Source of the DNA: a virus
Virus record (IMG/VR): IMGVR_UViG_3300046675_000322
Span: 1 to 21,633 of that record
Length of the DNA stretch: 21,633 nucleotides
Strand: one strand, 5' to 3'
Shown here: positions 5,194 through 12,741 of the stretch, in pieces
How the letters are laid out: each line of letters starts with the position of its first letter
Position numbering within the stretch: position 1 is the first letter of the stretch
Notes under the pieces: generated by a model
The model's input: the letters and a program-made list of their open reading frames with translations, nothing else
Database searches by the model: none
Told to the model about the DNA's origin: nothing
Program-made: the position numbers and the translations under genes

Positions 5194-6573
5194 ATGGCCC
5201 GTCCGCTGCTCGGTCCCCTCTTCGGATCACGGGACCGCACGATCCAGAACAAGGTTCCTGTCCCGCTGACCATCCACCGTGGCGGATACGCGGGCGGACG
5301 CGGATATACCGGAGCGACCACGCCGACTGCGAATATGCAGGCGATGATGCGGGCGCAGTCCAGCGTCGGGACCCTGTTCGCCATCTGCGACCGCATCACC
5401 ACCGCGTACAGTCAGGTCGAATGGGGTCTGTACCACAAGTCCACGGATGCCCGCCGCGTCTATGACAACGGACAGGACACCCGCCGTCAGGTCAGGAAGC
5501 ACCCTGCGCTGGACCTGTGGAACATGCCGAACCCGTTCTTCGGGGGCAGCGAATTCCGGGAGTCCACGCAGCAGCACGAGGAACTCACAGGCGAGCAGTA
5601 CTGGCTGATTGTCAAGAACCAGTTCGGTTTCCCTCAGGAGATGTGGTTCGTGCGGCCCGATCGCATGGAGCCCATTCCTGACAGGGAGAACTACCTGGCT
5701 GGATACGTCTACCACGGCCCCGGCGGCGATGACGTCCCGCTGGCCAAGGAAGACGTCATCTTCTTGCGCAGGCCGAATCCTCTGGACCCGTACCGGGGAA
5801 TCGGAGCGGTGCAGACAATCATGGGTGAGCTGGAATCCCAGCGGCTGAGCACGGAGTGGAACCGGAACTTCTTCAGCAACGGTGCCATTCCCGGTGCAGT
5901 GATCGAGGCCGACCAGAACATCTCGGACGACGACTTCAACGAATTCCAGCGCCGCTGGGCAGAAACCCACAAGGGCGTGGCCAACGCGCACCGTGTGGCG
6001 ATTCTCGAAGCGGGCATGAAGTTCCGTGAGATCAAGTACACGATGGACGACATGCAGTTCGTTCAGCTGCGTGACGCAAGCCGCGAGACCATTCGTGAGG
6101 CTTTCGGGTTCCCCAAGGCGATGCTCGGATCCACCGATGACGTGAACAAGGCCAACGCCTATGCGGGTGAGGTCATGTTCGCCCGGTGGATGACCAAGCC
6201 ACGGCTCCAGCGCTGCAAGGAAGCGCTCAACCGCTACATCCTGCCGATGTACGGACCGAGTGCCGCGAACCTGGAATTCGACTACGTCAACCCGGTACCG
6301 GAGGACGAGGAGATCGCCGCGACGGTTCTTCTGGACCGTGCGACAGCCGCTCAGGCTCTGGCCTCCACCGGCCTGTGGGAGCCCTCCGACATTCTCATGA
6401 CGGTCGGACTTCCGTCCATGGCGGAAGTTCCGCTGCCCGAGCCTGTGACGCCAGCCGAACCCGGTGCACCCGCAGCTCCTGGCGCGCTCCCACCAGGCCG
6501 CGAGGACGCTCCGCAGCACAACGACCCGGGGCATCTCCCCCACGCGAAGCCCGGCAAGAAGGTTCGCGAGTGA
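5194..6573 (+). CDS. Portal protein, HK97-type
   Basis: The predicted protein has 459 residues from ATG 5194 after AGGAGGAG (5181-5188). Portal proteins form the ring at one capsid vertex through which DNA passes. Recognisable stretches include HPALDLWNMPNPF, EELTGEQYWLIVKNQ, FVRPDRMEPIPD, DVIFLRRPNPLDPYRGIGAV, and the stem/crown region with QFVQLRDASRETIREAFGFP and MLGSTDDVNKANAYAGEVMF. These fit the HK97 portal family layout. Length is normal for the family. The last 40 residues are rich in Pro, Ala and Gly and probably disordered. Placement between terminase and protease/capsid is the canonical order. Confidence 0.93.
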   Translation: MARPLLGPLFGSRDRTIQNKVPVPLTIHRGGYAGGRGYTGATTPTANMQAMMRAQSSVGTLFAICDRITTAYSQVEWGLYHKSTDARRVYDNGQDTRRQVRKHPALDLWNMPNPFFGGSEFRESTQQHEELTGEQYWLIVKNQFGFPQEMWFVRPDRMEPIPDRENYLAGYVYHGPGGDDVPLAKEDVIFLRRPNPLDPYRGIGAVQTIMGELESQRLSTEWNRNFFSNGAIPGAVIEADQNISDDDFNEFQRRWAETHKGVANAHRVAILEAGMKFREIKYTMDDMQFVQLRDASRETIREAFGFPKAMLGSTDDVNKANAYAGEVMFARWMTKPRLQRCKEALNRYILPMYGPSAANLEFDYVNPVPEDEEIAATVLLDRATAAQALASTGLWEPSDILMTVGLPSMAEVPLPEPVTPAEPGAPAAPGALPPGREDAPQHNDPGHLPHAKPGKKVRE

Positions 6574-6601
6574 TTCCTGATCCGCCTGAGGAGGGCGCCC
6601 T

Positions 6602-8254
6602 ATGAGTTTCATCGAGCTGGTGGCTCAGGCCCCGCCTGGAATGCAGGCGCAGGGTCCTGAGACTTCCCAGCAGAAGACACAGTGGTACCGCATCGAGAAT
6701 GCTGCCGAAGAGATCGCAGACGTCTATGTCTACGACTCGATCGGCGGCTGGTCCGGTGTGGCACCCGAAGACTTCATCAACGACCTGAAGGGCATCTCCG
6801 CCCGGAAGATCAATCTGCGGATCAATTCCCCGGGTGGCAGCGTTTTCGACGGTATCGCCATTGCCAATGCCATCCGGTCGCATCCCGCACATGTCACTAC
6901 GCACGTGGACGGCCTGGCGGCTTCCATCGCTTCGGTGATCGCGCTGGCCGGTAACCGCGTGGTGATGCAGCCTTCTTCGCAGATGATGATTCACGACGCC
7001 GCTGGCGGCTGTTTCGGAAATGCCACCGAGATGACCGAGATGGCCGCGCTGCTGGACAAGCAGAGCGACAACATCGCCGCCGCGTACGCCGCCCGAGCCG
7101 GTGGGACTTCCGCTGAATGGCGCGACGTCATGCGTGCGGAAACCTGGTATCTGGCGGATGAGGCAGTTAAGGCCGGTCTCGCGGATGAGGCAGTTCCGCT
7201 GCCGAAGTCCGATGACCAGCAGGCTGCTGCCGCTGCCCGAGCATCCCGGCCAGTCCTGAACACCTGGGACCTGTCAGTCTTCCGCTACGCAGGCCGTCAG
7301 GCAGCTCCTGAGCCCGTCAACCTGGCTGTCGAACCTCCTCCCGTCGCACCCGTGGCGGCCGAGCCGCCTCCGCTCACTGATGACGTGCTGGCAGCTCTCC
7401 GGAACGTCATCCGGGAAGAGCTGGCGCAGGTCATCCAGGACGCTGCTTCCCCATCGCATTCCACGGCGGTCAAGGAAGGCACCTGGGACAAGGGTGCCAA
7501 CGAGGGCAAACTTCCCAGCCCCATGCCAGTAGCCACGGCGAAGAAGTTCTACGCAGCATACGACTCCGATGCTGTGCAGGACGGCGAGATGCCGAAGTCG
7601 GCCGGGCACCTGCCTCACCACTTCGTTTCTGCCGACGGGACTCCTGGTGCCGCGTCCATCTCTGGTGTACGGAACGCCCTGGCCCGTCTGAATCAGACAC
7701 AGGAAATCTCCGCAGCCGACAAGGCTGCCGCCAAGGCTCACCTTCAGAAGCACCTGAAGGACGGTGGCGGAAGCAGCGAAGACGACACCGCCGATTCCGG
7801 CGACACACACGTTCACGCTCACCGCGAACCGCAGATCGTCAATGTGATGCGGCAGTTCGATGAGGGCGACATCGTCTGTGTTATCGGTGTTCCGCATGAG
7901 CCGGAGCACACTGGTCAGGGCGTTATCGAGATCGTCAACGGAAACGCTTACGGCGTCCGGTTCAGCAATCCCGATGACGACACCATGATGACCGGCGAAT
8001 GCCACAAGTGGTACGTCGATGACGAACTCCAGTTCGTGGCTGAAGGCCCGGACCGGGAGAACGAAGAGGAAGACGCCTACGAAGGCGGCCAGGAAGAGCC
8101 GGGCGAAGTCATGCCCGGGGATTCCCACCCGTACGGCGTTCCACGTTCCGAGACTGACGACTGGGATTCCCTGGTCGCCAATCTGATGTCAGATGATCCG
8201 CAGCCGTCTAGCGCGGACGAAATCCTCCACAACCTCTTTAAGGAGGTCTCGTGA
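6602..8254 (+). CDS. Three-part head maturation protease: ClpP-type (S14) domain, phage-specific domain, SH3/KOW-like domain
   Basis: The predicted protein has 550 residues from ATG 6602 after GAGGAGGG. Residues about 28-200 are a ClpP/S14-type serine protease: INSPGGSVFDG (74-84), nucleophile S108 in GLAASIAS, H131 in MMIHDAAGG, and an Asp probably at 152 or 156. It should cleave scaffold and capsid precursor segments inside the prohead. Residues about 290-390 (AKKFYAAYD, GHLPHHFVSADGTPG, GVRNALARLNQT) match a domain often found in phage proteases and related proteins. Residues 418-480 (GDIVCVIG...GVRFSNPD...YVDDELQFV) look like a small SH3/KOW barrel. The acidic tail 481-550 could act as scaffold, since no separate scaffold gene is visible. 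The stop overlaps the capsid start (GTGA, 8251-8254). Confidence 0.88.
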   Translation: MSFIELVAQAPPGMQAQGPETSQQKTQWYRIENAAEEIADVYVYDSIGGWSGVAPEDFINDLKGISARKINLRINSPGGSVFDGIAIANAIRSHPAHVTTHVDGLAASIASVIALAGNRVVMQPSSQMMIHDAAGGCFGNATEMTEMAALLDKQSDNIAAAYAARAGGTSAEWRDVMRAETWYLADEAVKAGLADEAVPLPKSDDQQAAAAARASRPVLNTWDLSVFRYAGRQAAPEPVNLAVEPPPVAPVAAEPPPLTDDVLAALRNVIREELAQVIQDAASPSHSTAVKEGTWDKGANEGKLPSPMPVATAKKFYAAYDSDAVQDGEMPKSAGHLPHHFVSADGTPGAASISGVRNALARLNQTQEISAADKAAAKAHLQKHLKDGGGSSEDDTADSGDTHVHAHREPQIVNVMRQFDEGDIVCVIGVPHEPEHTGQGVIEIVNGNAYGVRFSNPDDDTMMTGECHKWYVDDELQFVAEGPDRENEEEDAYEGGQEEPGEVMPGDSHPYGVPRSETDDWDSLVANLMSDDPQPSSADEILHNLFKEVS

Positions 8255-9627
8255 CCACTCCGGTTATTCCGCGCAATGACGACGAACTCGCGGAGATGCT
8301 CGGTGATACCGCCAATCTGAAGAAGATTGCGGCATCCAAGGACTCGCTCAAGGAGTTCATCTCCGCCTATGCCCGCAAGGCGCAGGCTGAGGGAACCGAC
8401 CTTTCGGACCAGATCGAGGCTGAGGTTCAGCGCGGCCTGGTCAAGTACCTGGCTGACAATGGGGCCAAGGACGCCAAGGGCGACGCCAAGCGTCTGAACA
8501 TGGCTCCCGACACCAACCCGATGGTCAACGGTGCGAAGCTGGGCAGCCAGTACAACCCGAAGGCCCCCGGCGCGGCCATCAACGACCTCTTCGGCTCGAC
8601 CGCTGAGTACCTGAAGGCCATCTGGCACGGCGCGCGCTCCGCTGAGGCCGCCAAGGCCCAGTCGGACATCCGCTCCATCCAGAACTCCTTCGGTTCCATC
8701 GTTCCTTCCGACGGTGGCTTCCTCATCCCCGAGTACCTCCGGGCTGAGCTGCTGCGCGTCGCCCTGGAGCGGTCGATGGTGCGCCCTCGCGCGCGTATCG
8801 TACCCATGGAAACCCTCACCGTCCCGTTCCCGACCATCGATGACACCAGTCACGCATCGAACGTCTACGGTGGTGTCACGGCCTACTGGACCGAGGAATC
8901 CGGCGCGCTCACCACGACCAGTGCCACATTCGGTCGTGTGCGTCTGGAAGCGAAGAAGCTCACCACTTACACCGAAGTCCCGAACGAGCTGTTCCAGGAC
9001 TCGGTCCTGTCGCTCCAGATGTTCATCAACCAGATCTTCCCCGAGGCCATGGCCTGGTTCGAGGACGTGGCGTTCATCTCGGGTACCGGTGTCGGTGAGC
9101 CTCTCGGCTTCCTGAACGCCGATGCTGCTGTCGCCGTCACCGCCGAGAGCGGCCAGGCTTCCAGCACCATCCTGTGGGAGAACATCGTCAAGATGTACTC
9201 CCGCATGCTGCCGACTTCGCTGGACCGTGCGGTGTGGATTGCCCACATCGACACCTTCCCCGAACTGGCGACCATGGCGCTCTCGGTCGGTACTGGCGGC
9301 TCCGCCGTCTGGATCGGTCAGGGTCTCAACCAGCCCGGTTCGGCTGGCCCGCCCATGAGCATCCTGGGTCGTCCGATCTTCTTCACGGAGAAGGTTCCTT
9401 CGGTCGGAACTACCGGAGATATCAACTTCGTAGATCTGGGATACTATCTCGTTGGTGACCGGCAGACCATGAGTGCGGACACTTCTCCGCACTTCAAGTT
9501 CTCCAACGATCAGACAGCCCTCCGGTTTATCCAGAGGGTGGACGGGGTGCCGTGGCTCCAGAGTGCCATTACGCCGCACCAGGGAAGTAACTCGCTCACA
9601 CCGTTCGTCCGGCTCGCAACCAGGTAA
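8251..9627 (+). CDS. Major capsid protein, HK97 fold
   Basis: The predicted protein has 458 residues, from a GTG overlapping the protease stop and preceded by AAGGAGG (8239-8245). It is the main shell subunit. Residues 1-145 are helical, charged and low in beta structure, like the delta/scaffold region removed during maturation. The conserved shell begins near GSIVPSDGGFLIPEYLR (148-164). Later hallmarks are VTAYWTEESGALTTTSATFG, the segment FISGTGVGEPLGFLN and the final strands GYYLVGDRQTMS and FIQRVDGVPW. Length fits a capsid protein that carries its own scaffold domain. The first HNH cassette starts only 24 bases after its stop. Confidence 0.95.
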   Translation: MTTPVIPRNDDELAEMLGDTANLKKIAASKDSLKEFISAYARKAQAEGTDLSDQIEAEVQRGLVKYLADNGAKDAKGDAKRLNMAPDTNPMVNGAKLGSQYNPKAPGAAINDLFGSTAEYLKAIWHGARSAEAAKAQSDIRSIQNSFGSIVPSDGGFLIPEYLRAELLRVALERSMVRPRARIVPMETLTVPFPTIDDTSHASNVYGGVTAYWTEESGALTTTSATFGRVRLEAKKLTTYTEVPNELFQDSVLSLQMFINQIFPEAMAWFEDVAFISGTGVGEPLGFLNADAAVAVTAESGQASSTILWENIVKMYSRMLPTSLDRAVWIAHIDTFPELATMALSVGTGGSAVWIGQGLNQPGSAGPPMSILGRPIFFTEKVPSVGTTGDINFVDLGYYLVGDRQTMSADTSPHFKFSNDQTALRFIQRVDGVPWLQSAITPHQGSNSLTPFVRLATR

Positions 9628-9635
9628 CATCCTCA

Positions 9636-9644
9636 TGATACACT
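9636..9644 (+). promoter_or_regulatory. Extended -10 promoter for the first HNH gene (near-leaderless)
   Basis: TGATACACT (9636-9644) matches the extended -10 form TGnTAnnnT. No -35 box is clear at 16-18 bases upstream. Only six bases separate the hexamer from the GTG at 9651, so transcription should start at or next to the start codon. No ribosome binding site lies between them. Confidence 0.5.
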
Positions 9645-9650
9645 CTCAGA

Positions 9651-10376
9651 GTGACGAAGAAAAAGTGCTCTGAAGGGTGTACCTGCGGTCGGCATAAGAC
9701 CCGAGGAACACAGTGTCCTCCGATGTGTCGCTGTCGGCGACACATGAATCACCACGCGTTGCGGCTCTCTCCCGCAAACATCAAGGAGAGGGCCGCTACG
9801 TACCCGCACCGCACCAGCGAGGGAGCGTTCACCAGGACGTATACCTCCTGGCATGGCATGGTGCAACGGTGCTACGACTCCGGAGCGACGTGGTACCACC
9901 GTTATGGCGGTCGTGGCATCACGGTGTGCGATCGCTGGCTCGGTCCTGATGGCTTCAAGAACTTTCTCGAAGACATGGGCGAACGGCCAGAAGAGCGAAG
10001 CATCGACCGGATCGACAACAACGGGAACTACGAGTTGTCGAACTGCCGGTGGGCGACGCGCAGTGAACAGCAGCAGAACAAGGCTTCTTTTCGTAAGGAC
10101 CGCTGCGGGAAGGGTCACCTGTTTGATGAGGTTGGCGTATACGTCAACAAAACCGGTGGCCGACAGTGCCGTAAATGCGCGCTTGATCGCGCAGCGGCTC
10201 GACAGGATGCGCTACTGGTGCAGCCGAAGCGGTACAAGCTCACCATTGAAGATGTCGCATGGATTCGTGCGAACAAAGACGTGGTGAAGCAGTCTGAGAT
10301 GGTCGAGCGCTTCGGCGTCTCCAAGTTGACCATACGGAAGGCTGCGAACGGCGAAGGCCGATTCAGCGACATCTGA
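9651..10376 (+). CDS. HNH homing-type endonuclease with zinc knuckles and C-terminal HTH
   Basis: The predicted protein has 241 residues from GTG 9651. It begins with two near-identical metal motifs, C6-x3-C10-x-C12-x2-H15 and C22-x3-C26-x-C28-x2-H31. The nuclease core includes SWHGMVQRCYD, HRYGGRGITVCDRW, FLEDMGERP and the signature DRIDNNGNY...NCRW (119-134). A zinc ribbon follows (C152, H156, C173, C176), then a helix-turn-helix (about 196-229, FGVSKLTIRKAANG) likely to set target specificity. This architecture is typical of free-standing phage HNH endonucleases. It lies between the capsid gene and its decoration gene, lacks a ribosome binding site, and has its own apparent promoter and hairpin terminator. 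It is a paralogue of the gene at 19550. Confidence 0.88.
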   Translation: MTKKKCSEGCTCGRHKTRGTQCPPMCRCRRHMNHHALRLSPANIKERAATYPHRTSEGAFTRTYTSWHGMVQRCYDSGATWYHRYGGRGITVCDRWLGPDGFKNFLEDMGERPEERSIDRIDNNGNYELSNCRWATRSEQQQNKASFRKDRCGKGHLFDEVGVYVNKTGGRQCRKCALDRAAARQDALLVQPKRYKLTIEDVAWIRANKDVVKQSEMVERFGVSKLTIRKAANGEGRFSDI

Positions 10377-10389
10377 GATCTGCCCCACC

Positions 10390-10421
10390 AGAAGGCCCTG
10401 AGGATCCGCTCAGGGCCTTCT
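10390..10421 (+). terminator. Perfect 13-bp hairpin after the first HNH gene
   Basis: AGAAGGCCCTGAG (10390-10402) and CTCAGGGCCTTCT (10409-10421) are perfect inverted repeats around the loop GATCCG, starting 13 bases after the HNH stop. The run of T expected after an intrinsic terminator is weak, which is common in high-GC actinobacteria. Termination is likely; transcript-end protection is an alternative. Confidence 0.65.
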
Positions 10422-10432
10422 GCATGTCCGGT

Positions 10433-10464
10433 GGCCCTCCAGGCAATAAGCCCCCTGGGAGGCC
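10433..10464 (+). repeat. Second imperfect hairpin downstream of the first HNH gene
   Basis: GGCCCTCCAGG (10433-10443) pairs with CCTGGGAGGCC (10454-10464), with one C-A mismatch and one wobble, around a 10-base loop. Together with the preceding hairpin it may form a tandem terminator separating the HNH gene from the decoration gene. The rest of 10465-10528 holds no recognisable signal other than a weak AGCAGG before the next start. Confidence 0.45.
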
Positions 10465-10528
10465 GTTAGCAAGCTCGCAGTGACGCCCGAGCCCAAGAAC
10501 CCCATGTCAGTTCGAAAGCAGGTCCAGC

Positions 10529-10945
10529 ATGTCCATGCAGACTCTGGGACGCCGCGTTAACGTCGTCCCAATCGCTGCTGGTGTGGCTGTGTCGATGAAG
10601 CAGGCTTCCGGCATTCTCTTCGTGTGCACCGGAAACGACACCTTCACGCTCACCACTTCGGCGACATTCGGCGGCTCGTACGCCACCCCCGGCAACATCA
10701 TCGTCCAGAAGTGGACCAACACCGCCACCAACGGCACCGCGAAGTGGGTCACCGCTTCTCAGAGCGCCTCGAACGCGGTCACGATCTCTTCGGGCACCGT
10801 TGCCTTCTACATCCCCAGCACTTCGCTGGCCGATCCCCTGGTGTACGCCAAGGTCTCGGTCGGATCCGCCGGTCTCGTGACCGCCATCCTCGGCGACCTG
10901 GACGTTCAGCGCAAGCCGGACAACCTCGCCGCCGTCTCGGCGTAA
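10529..10945 (+). CDS. Capsid decoration-like protein (putative)
   Basis: The predicted protein has 138 residues from ATG 10529 (a second ATG two codons on is possible). It is almost entirely short beta strands rich in Thr, Ser, Ala and Gly (VNVVPIAAGVAVSMKQASGI, GNDTFTLTTSATFGG, AKWVTASQSASNAVTISS), ending with a short charged tail. Position shortly after the major capsid gene, composition and size fit a head decoration or minor capsid protein that binds the shell surface. No catalytic or metal motif is seen. The ribosome binding site AGCAGG is modest compared with neighbouring genes. Confidence 0.65.
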   Translation: MSMQTLGRRVNVVPIAAGVAVSMKQASGILFVCTGNDTFTLTTSATFGGSYATPGNIIVQKWTNTATNGTAKWVTASQSASNAVTISSGTVAFYIPSTSLADPLVYAKVSVGSAGLVTAILGDLDVQRKPDNLAAVSA

Positions 10946-10958
10946 GGGGGACTGAAAC

Positions 10959-11450
10959 ATGTCTTCCGGAATCAAGGGCAACGCCCTCCGTACGAACACT
11001 CTCGGCATTCACGTCAACAAGTCGTACGCTCTGGTTACAGAGACCAAGACGCTGTTTACCGTGAGCGGCCTGGTGTATGTACACGCCATCGTCGGCGAGG
11101 TCACTACGGTCATCACCGTAGCGAACACCGTGAAGCTCCAGGCGAATCCCACAGTGGGCACAACCTCGGACATCTTCGCGGCCACCGACATCGGCACCAC
11201 TGACACCCCTGCCGGAAACCTGCTCAGCATCACAGGAGCAGCGGCGGACGGTCCTGTCAGTGGCATCGGCAAGGTCTCGATGTACGGCCAGCCTGTGACC
11301 ACTCCGACCGCCGGTTCCGCTGGCGTCGGCCTGATCATCAACACAGGCACCATCGAGCAGGTCACCACAGGTACCAGCCCAGACGGTGTCATCAACTGGC
11401 ACATCTGCTACGTGGCAATCACCGATGGCGCCACCATCGTGGCTGCCTGA
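10959..11450 (+). CDS. Beta-sandwich structural protein, tandem copy 1
   Basis: The predicted protein has 163 residues from ATG 10959 after AGGGGG. The middle reads LFTVSGLVYVHAIVGEVTT...LQANPTVGTTSDIF, and the end reads INWHICYVAITDGATIVAA. This layout (LFTVSGG, a VTSxxGEVTT strand, PTVGT, then a final W-x-x-x-Y strand) is a recurring small structural family I recall from the head modules of phages of high-GC bacteria. It is a paralogue of the following gene. A capsid-surface role is inferred from location. Confidence 0.65.
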   Translation: MSSGIKGNALRTNTLGIHVNKSYALVTETKTLFTVSGLVYVHAIVGEVTTVITVANTVKLQANPTVGTTSDIFAATDIGTTDTPAGNLLSITGAAADGPVSGIGKVSMYGQPVTTPTAGSAGVGLIINTGTIEQVTTGTSPDGVINWHICYVAITDGATIVAA

Positions 11451-11482
11451 TCCCACGCACTGAGAAAGGTGGCGGTTAGCCC

Positions 11483-11941
11483 GTGTCTGTATTCCTTCAT
11501 CCCCCAGGTCTTCTGGGCATCAGGGTGGACCGGGCTACCGCCACTCTTCCTCAGACCGCTACTGGAACGATTTTCACCGTCTCCGGCGGCCGGATTATTC
11601 TCACAAGCATTATCGGGCAGGTGACCACAGCCCTGGGTGCTACGGCTACCAGCATGAACCTGGTACATACTCCAACAGTTGGCACTGTTGCGGATATTAC
11701 TGGACCAGCCGTGGTTACCAGTGATGAAGTCGGTACGCTATACGGCATCTCGGGACTGATTACCGACAGCTTCAGTAACAACTTGCCACCCACATCGGCT
11801 CTCGCGTCGATCCCGGCTCGTCCCCTCCTCCTTGCAGTTGGGAATGTCGGACTGAAGACGGATGCCAGCGACACCGGTTCGGTAAAATGGCATCTCACGT
11901 ACTGGCCGTTTGATGACGGTGCATCCGTGGCTGCGGCCTGA
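11483..11941 (+). CDS. Beta-sandwich structural protein, tandem copy 2
   Basis: The predicted protein has 152 residues from GTG 11483; GAAAGGTGG lies about ten bases upstream. It aligns along its length with the previous gene: IFTVSGGRIILTSIIGQVTT matches LFTVSGLVYVHAIVGEVTT, TPTVGTVADI matches NPTVGTTSDI, and KWHLTYWPFDDGASVAAA matches NWHICYVAITDGATIVAA. Divergence is high, so the duplication is old or the copies were acquired separately. It probably sits on the capsid surface or forms part of a short fibre; no receptor-binding motif can be identified by eye. Confidence 0.65.
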   Translation: MSVFLHPPGLLGIRVDRATATLPQTATGTIFTVSGGRIILTSIIGQVTTALGATATSMNLVHTPTVGTVADITGPAVVTSDEVGTLYGISGLITDSFSNNLPPTSALASIPARPLLLAVGNVGLKTDASDTGSVKWHLTYWPFDDGASVAAA

Positions 11942-11967
11942 GCAATAACTCTGGGGAGAGTCCAATC

Positions 11968-12495
11968 ATGATTGTTTACAAGTGCACGACATGCCCGGCC
12001 CGGTACGGCGGCCCCCTGGTCGATTGCCCACGGTGCCGTAGTGGAAAGGCTCTGGTCATGGCCCTGAATGAGTGCGAAGGCTGCACAACTCTTTTCGCGG
12101 TGGGTCTGCGGATGTGCCCGAACTGCCGCTCCAAGGACTTCCACGAGGAGGGCGAAATGCCCAAGATCACTGTTCACGGCGGACCCTCGAACGCGGCCCT
12201 GGACGCTGAAAACGCGCGTCTGGCAGCCGAGAATGACACCTCCGCAGCGGCTATCTCCCCGGCTGCTCCGGAGGTAGAGCCCCTGGTCGGTTCCGTTCCT
12301 GACCAGGGGCCCGTCTTCGCCCCCCTCGATGACGCCCCAGCCGACGACGCGCCCGCCGTGGTGACCGAGGAGAGCGACGACTCCGGCGAGGAGATGACCC
12401 TCTCGGAACTCCGCAAGGAGTGCGAGAAGCAGGGTCTTCCCACCTACGGCAACAAGGCTGCTCTCAAGATGCGCCTGAACGGCCCGGCGGAGTAA
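11968..12495 (+). CDS. Double zinc-ribbon protein with C-terminal SAP domain
   Basis: The predicted protein has 175 residues from ATG 11968, preceded by GGGGAGAG. Residues 1-60 hold two C-x2-C pairs twice: C6/C9 with C20/C23, and C36/C39 with C50/C53, reading as two small zinc ribbons. Residues 65-140 are acidic, Pro/Ala-rich and probably disordered. Residues 143-170 (TLSELRKECEKQGLPTYGNKAALKMRL) are a SAP motif, a helix-extended-helix element that binds DNA. A second in-frame ATG at 12157 has its own GAGGAGGG (12145-12152). It would give a 112-residue product (MPKITVHGGPSNA...) without the zinc ribbons. SAP proteins starting like this occur alone in related phages, so the long form may be a fusion. 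Confidence 0.75.
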   Translation: MIVYKCTTCPARYGGPLVDCPRCRSGKALVMALNECEGCTTLFAVGLRMCPNCRSKDFHEEGEMPKITVHGGPSNAALDAENARLAAENDTSAAAISPAAPEVEPLVGSVPDQGPVFAPLDDAPADDAPAVVTEESDDSGEEMTLSELRKECEKQGLPTYGNKAALKMRLNGPAE

Positions 12496-12498
12496 CCC

Positions 12499-12723
12499 AT
12501 GACCACGGGCACCGGAAACTGGTACGCCCTGTTGTCCATCGTCCGTGAGGGCATGGGTTACGTGGCGATCGAACCGCAAATGCGGCTACTGGCCTGCCCC
12601 AACGACGGCGAGCCGTACAGCCAGGGCCCTGACGGAATGCTGTTCTGCCGGTATGACGGATACCGGCCCGATGGCACCTACGTCGGAGAGTACGAGCAGC
12701 ACCGGACGTTCACGCGGTACTAA
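12499..12723 (+). CDS. Small conserved phage protein with zinc-ribbon-like pattern
   Basis: The predicted protein has 74 residues from ATG 12499, three bases after the previous stop, with GGCGGAG just upstream. Its centre reads LLACPNDGEPYSQGPDGMLFCRYDGYRPDG, where the first CPNDG and the later CRYDG form a two-part, ribbon-like arrangement with only two cysteines. Small proteins with this CPxDGEP...FCxYDGY pattern are familiar in actinobacterial phage head modules. No role has been assigned to them as far as I know. Confidence 0.65.
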   Translation: MTTGTGNWYALLSIVREGMGYVAIEPQMRLLACPNDGEPYSQGPDGMLFCRYDGYRPDGTYVGEYEQHRTFTRY

Positions 12724-12741
12724 TGCCTGGAGGTGGCTGAC

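Noticed and set aside
8077-9636. Long reverse-strand open frame (519 codons)
   Set aside because: Antisense shadow of the major capsid gene; composition biased and no recognisable motif or binding site.
10376-10528. Group I intron or intein associated with the first HNH gene
   Set aside because: The capsid gene is intact and ends before the HNH gene, and the decoration gene starts afterwards, so no interrupted exon is present; the element is free-standing.
12733-12741. GTG start for the fibre gene
   Set aside because: The codon overlaps the GGAGG that best serves the ATG at 12742.
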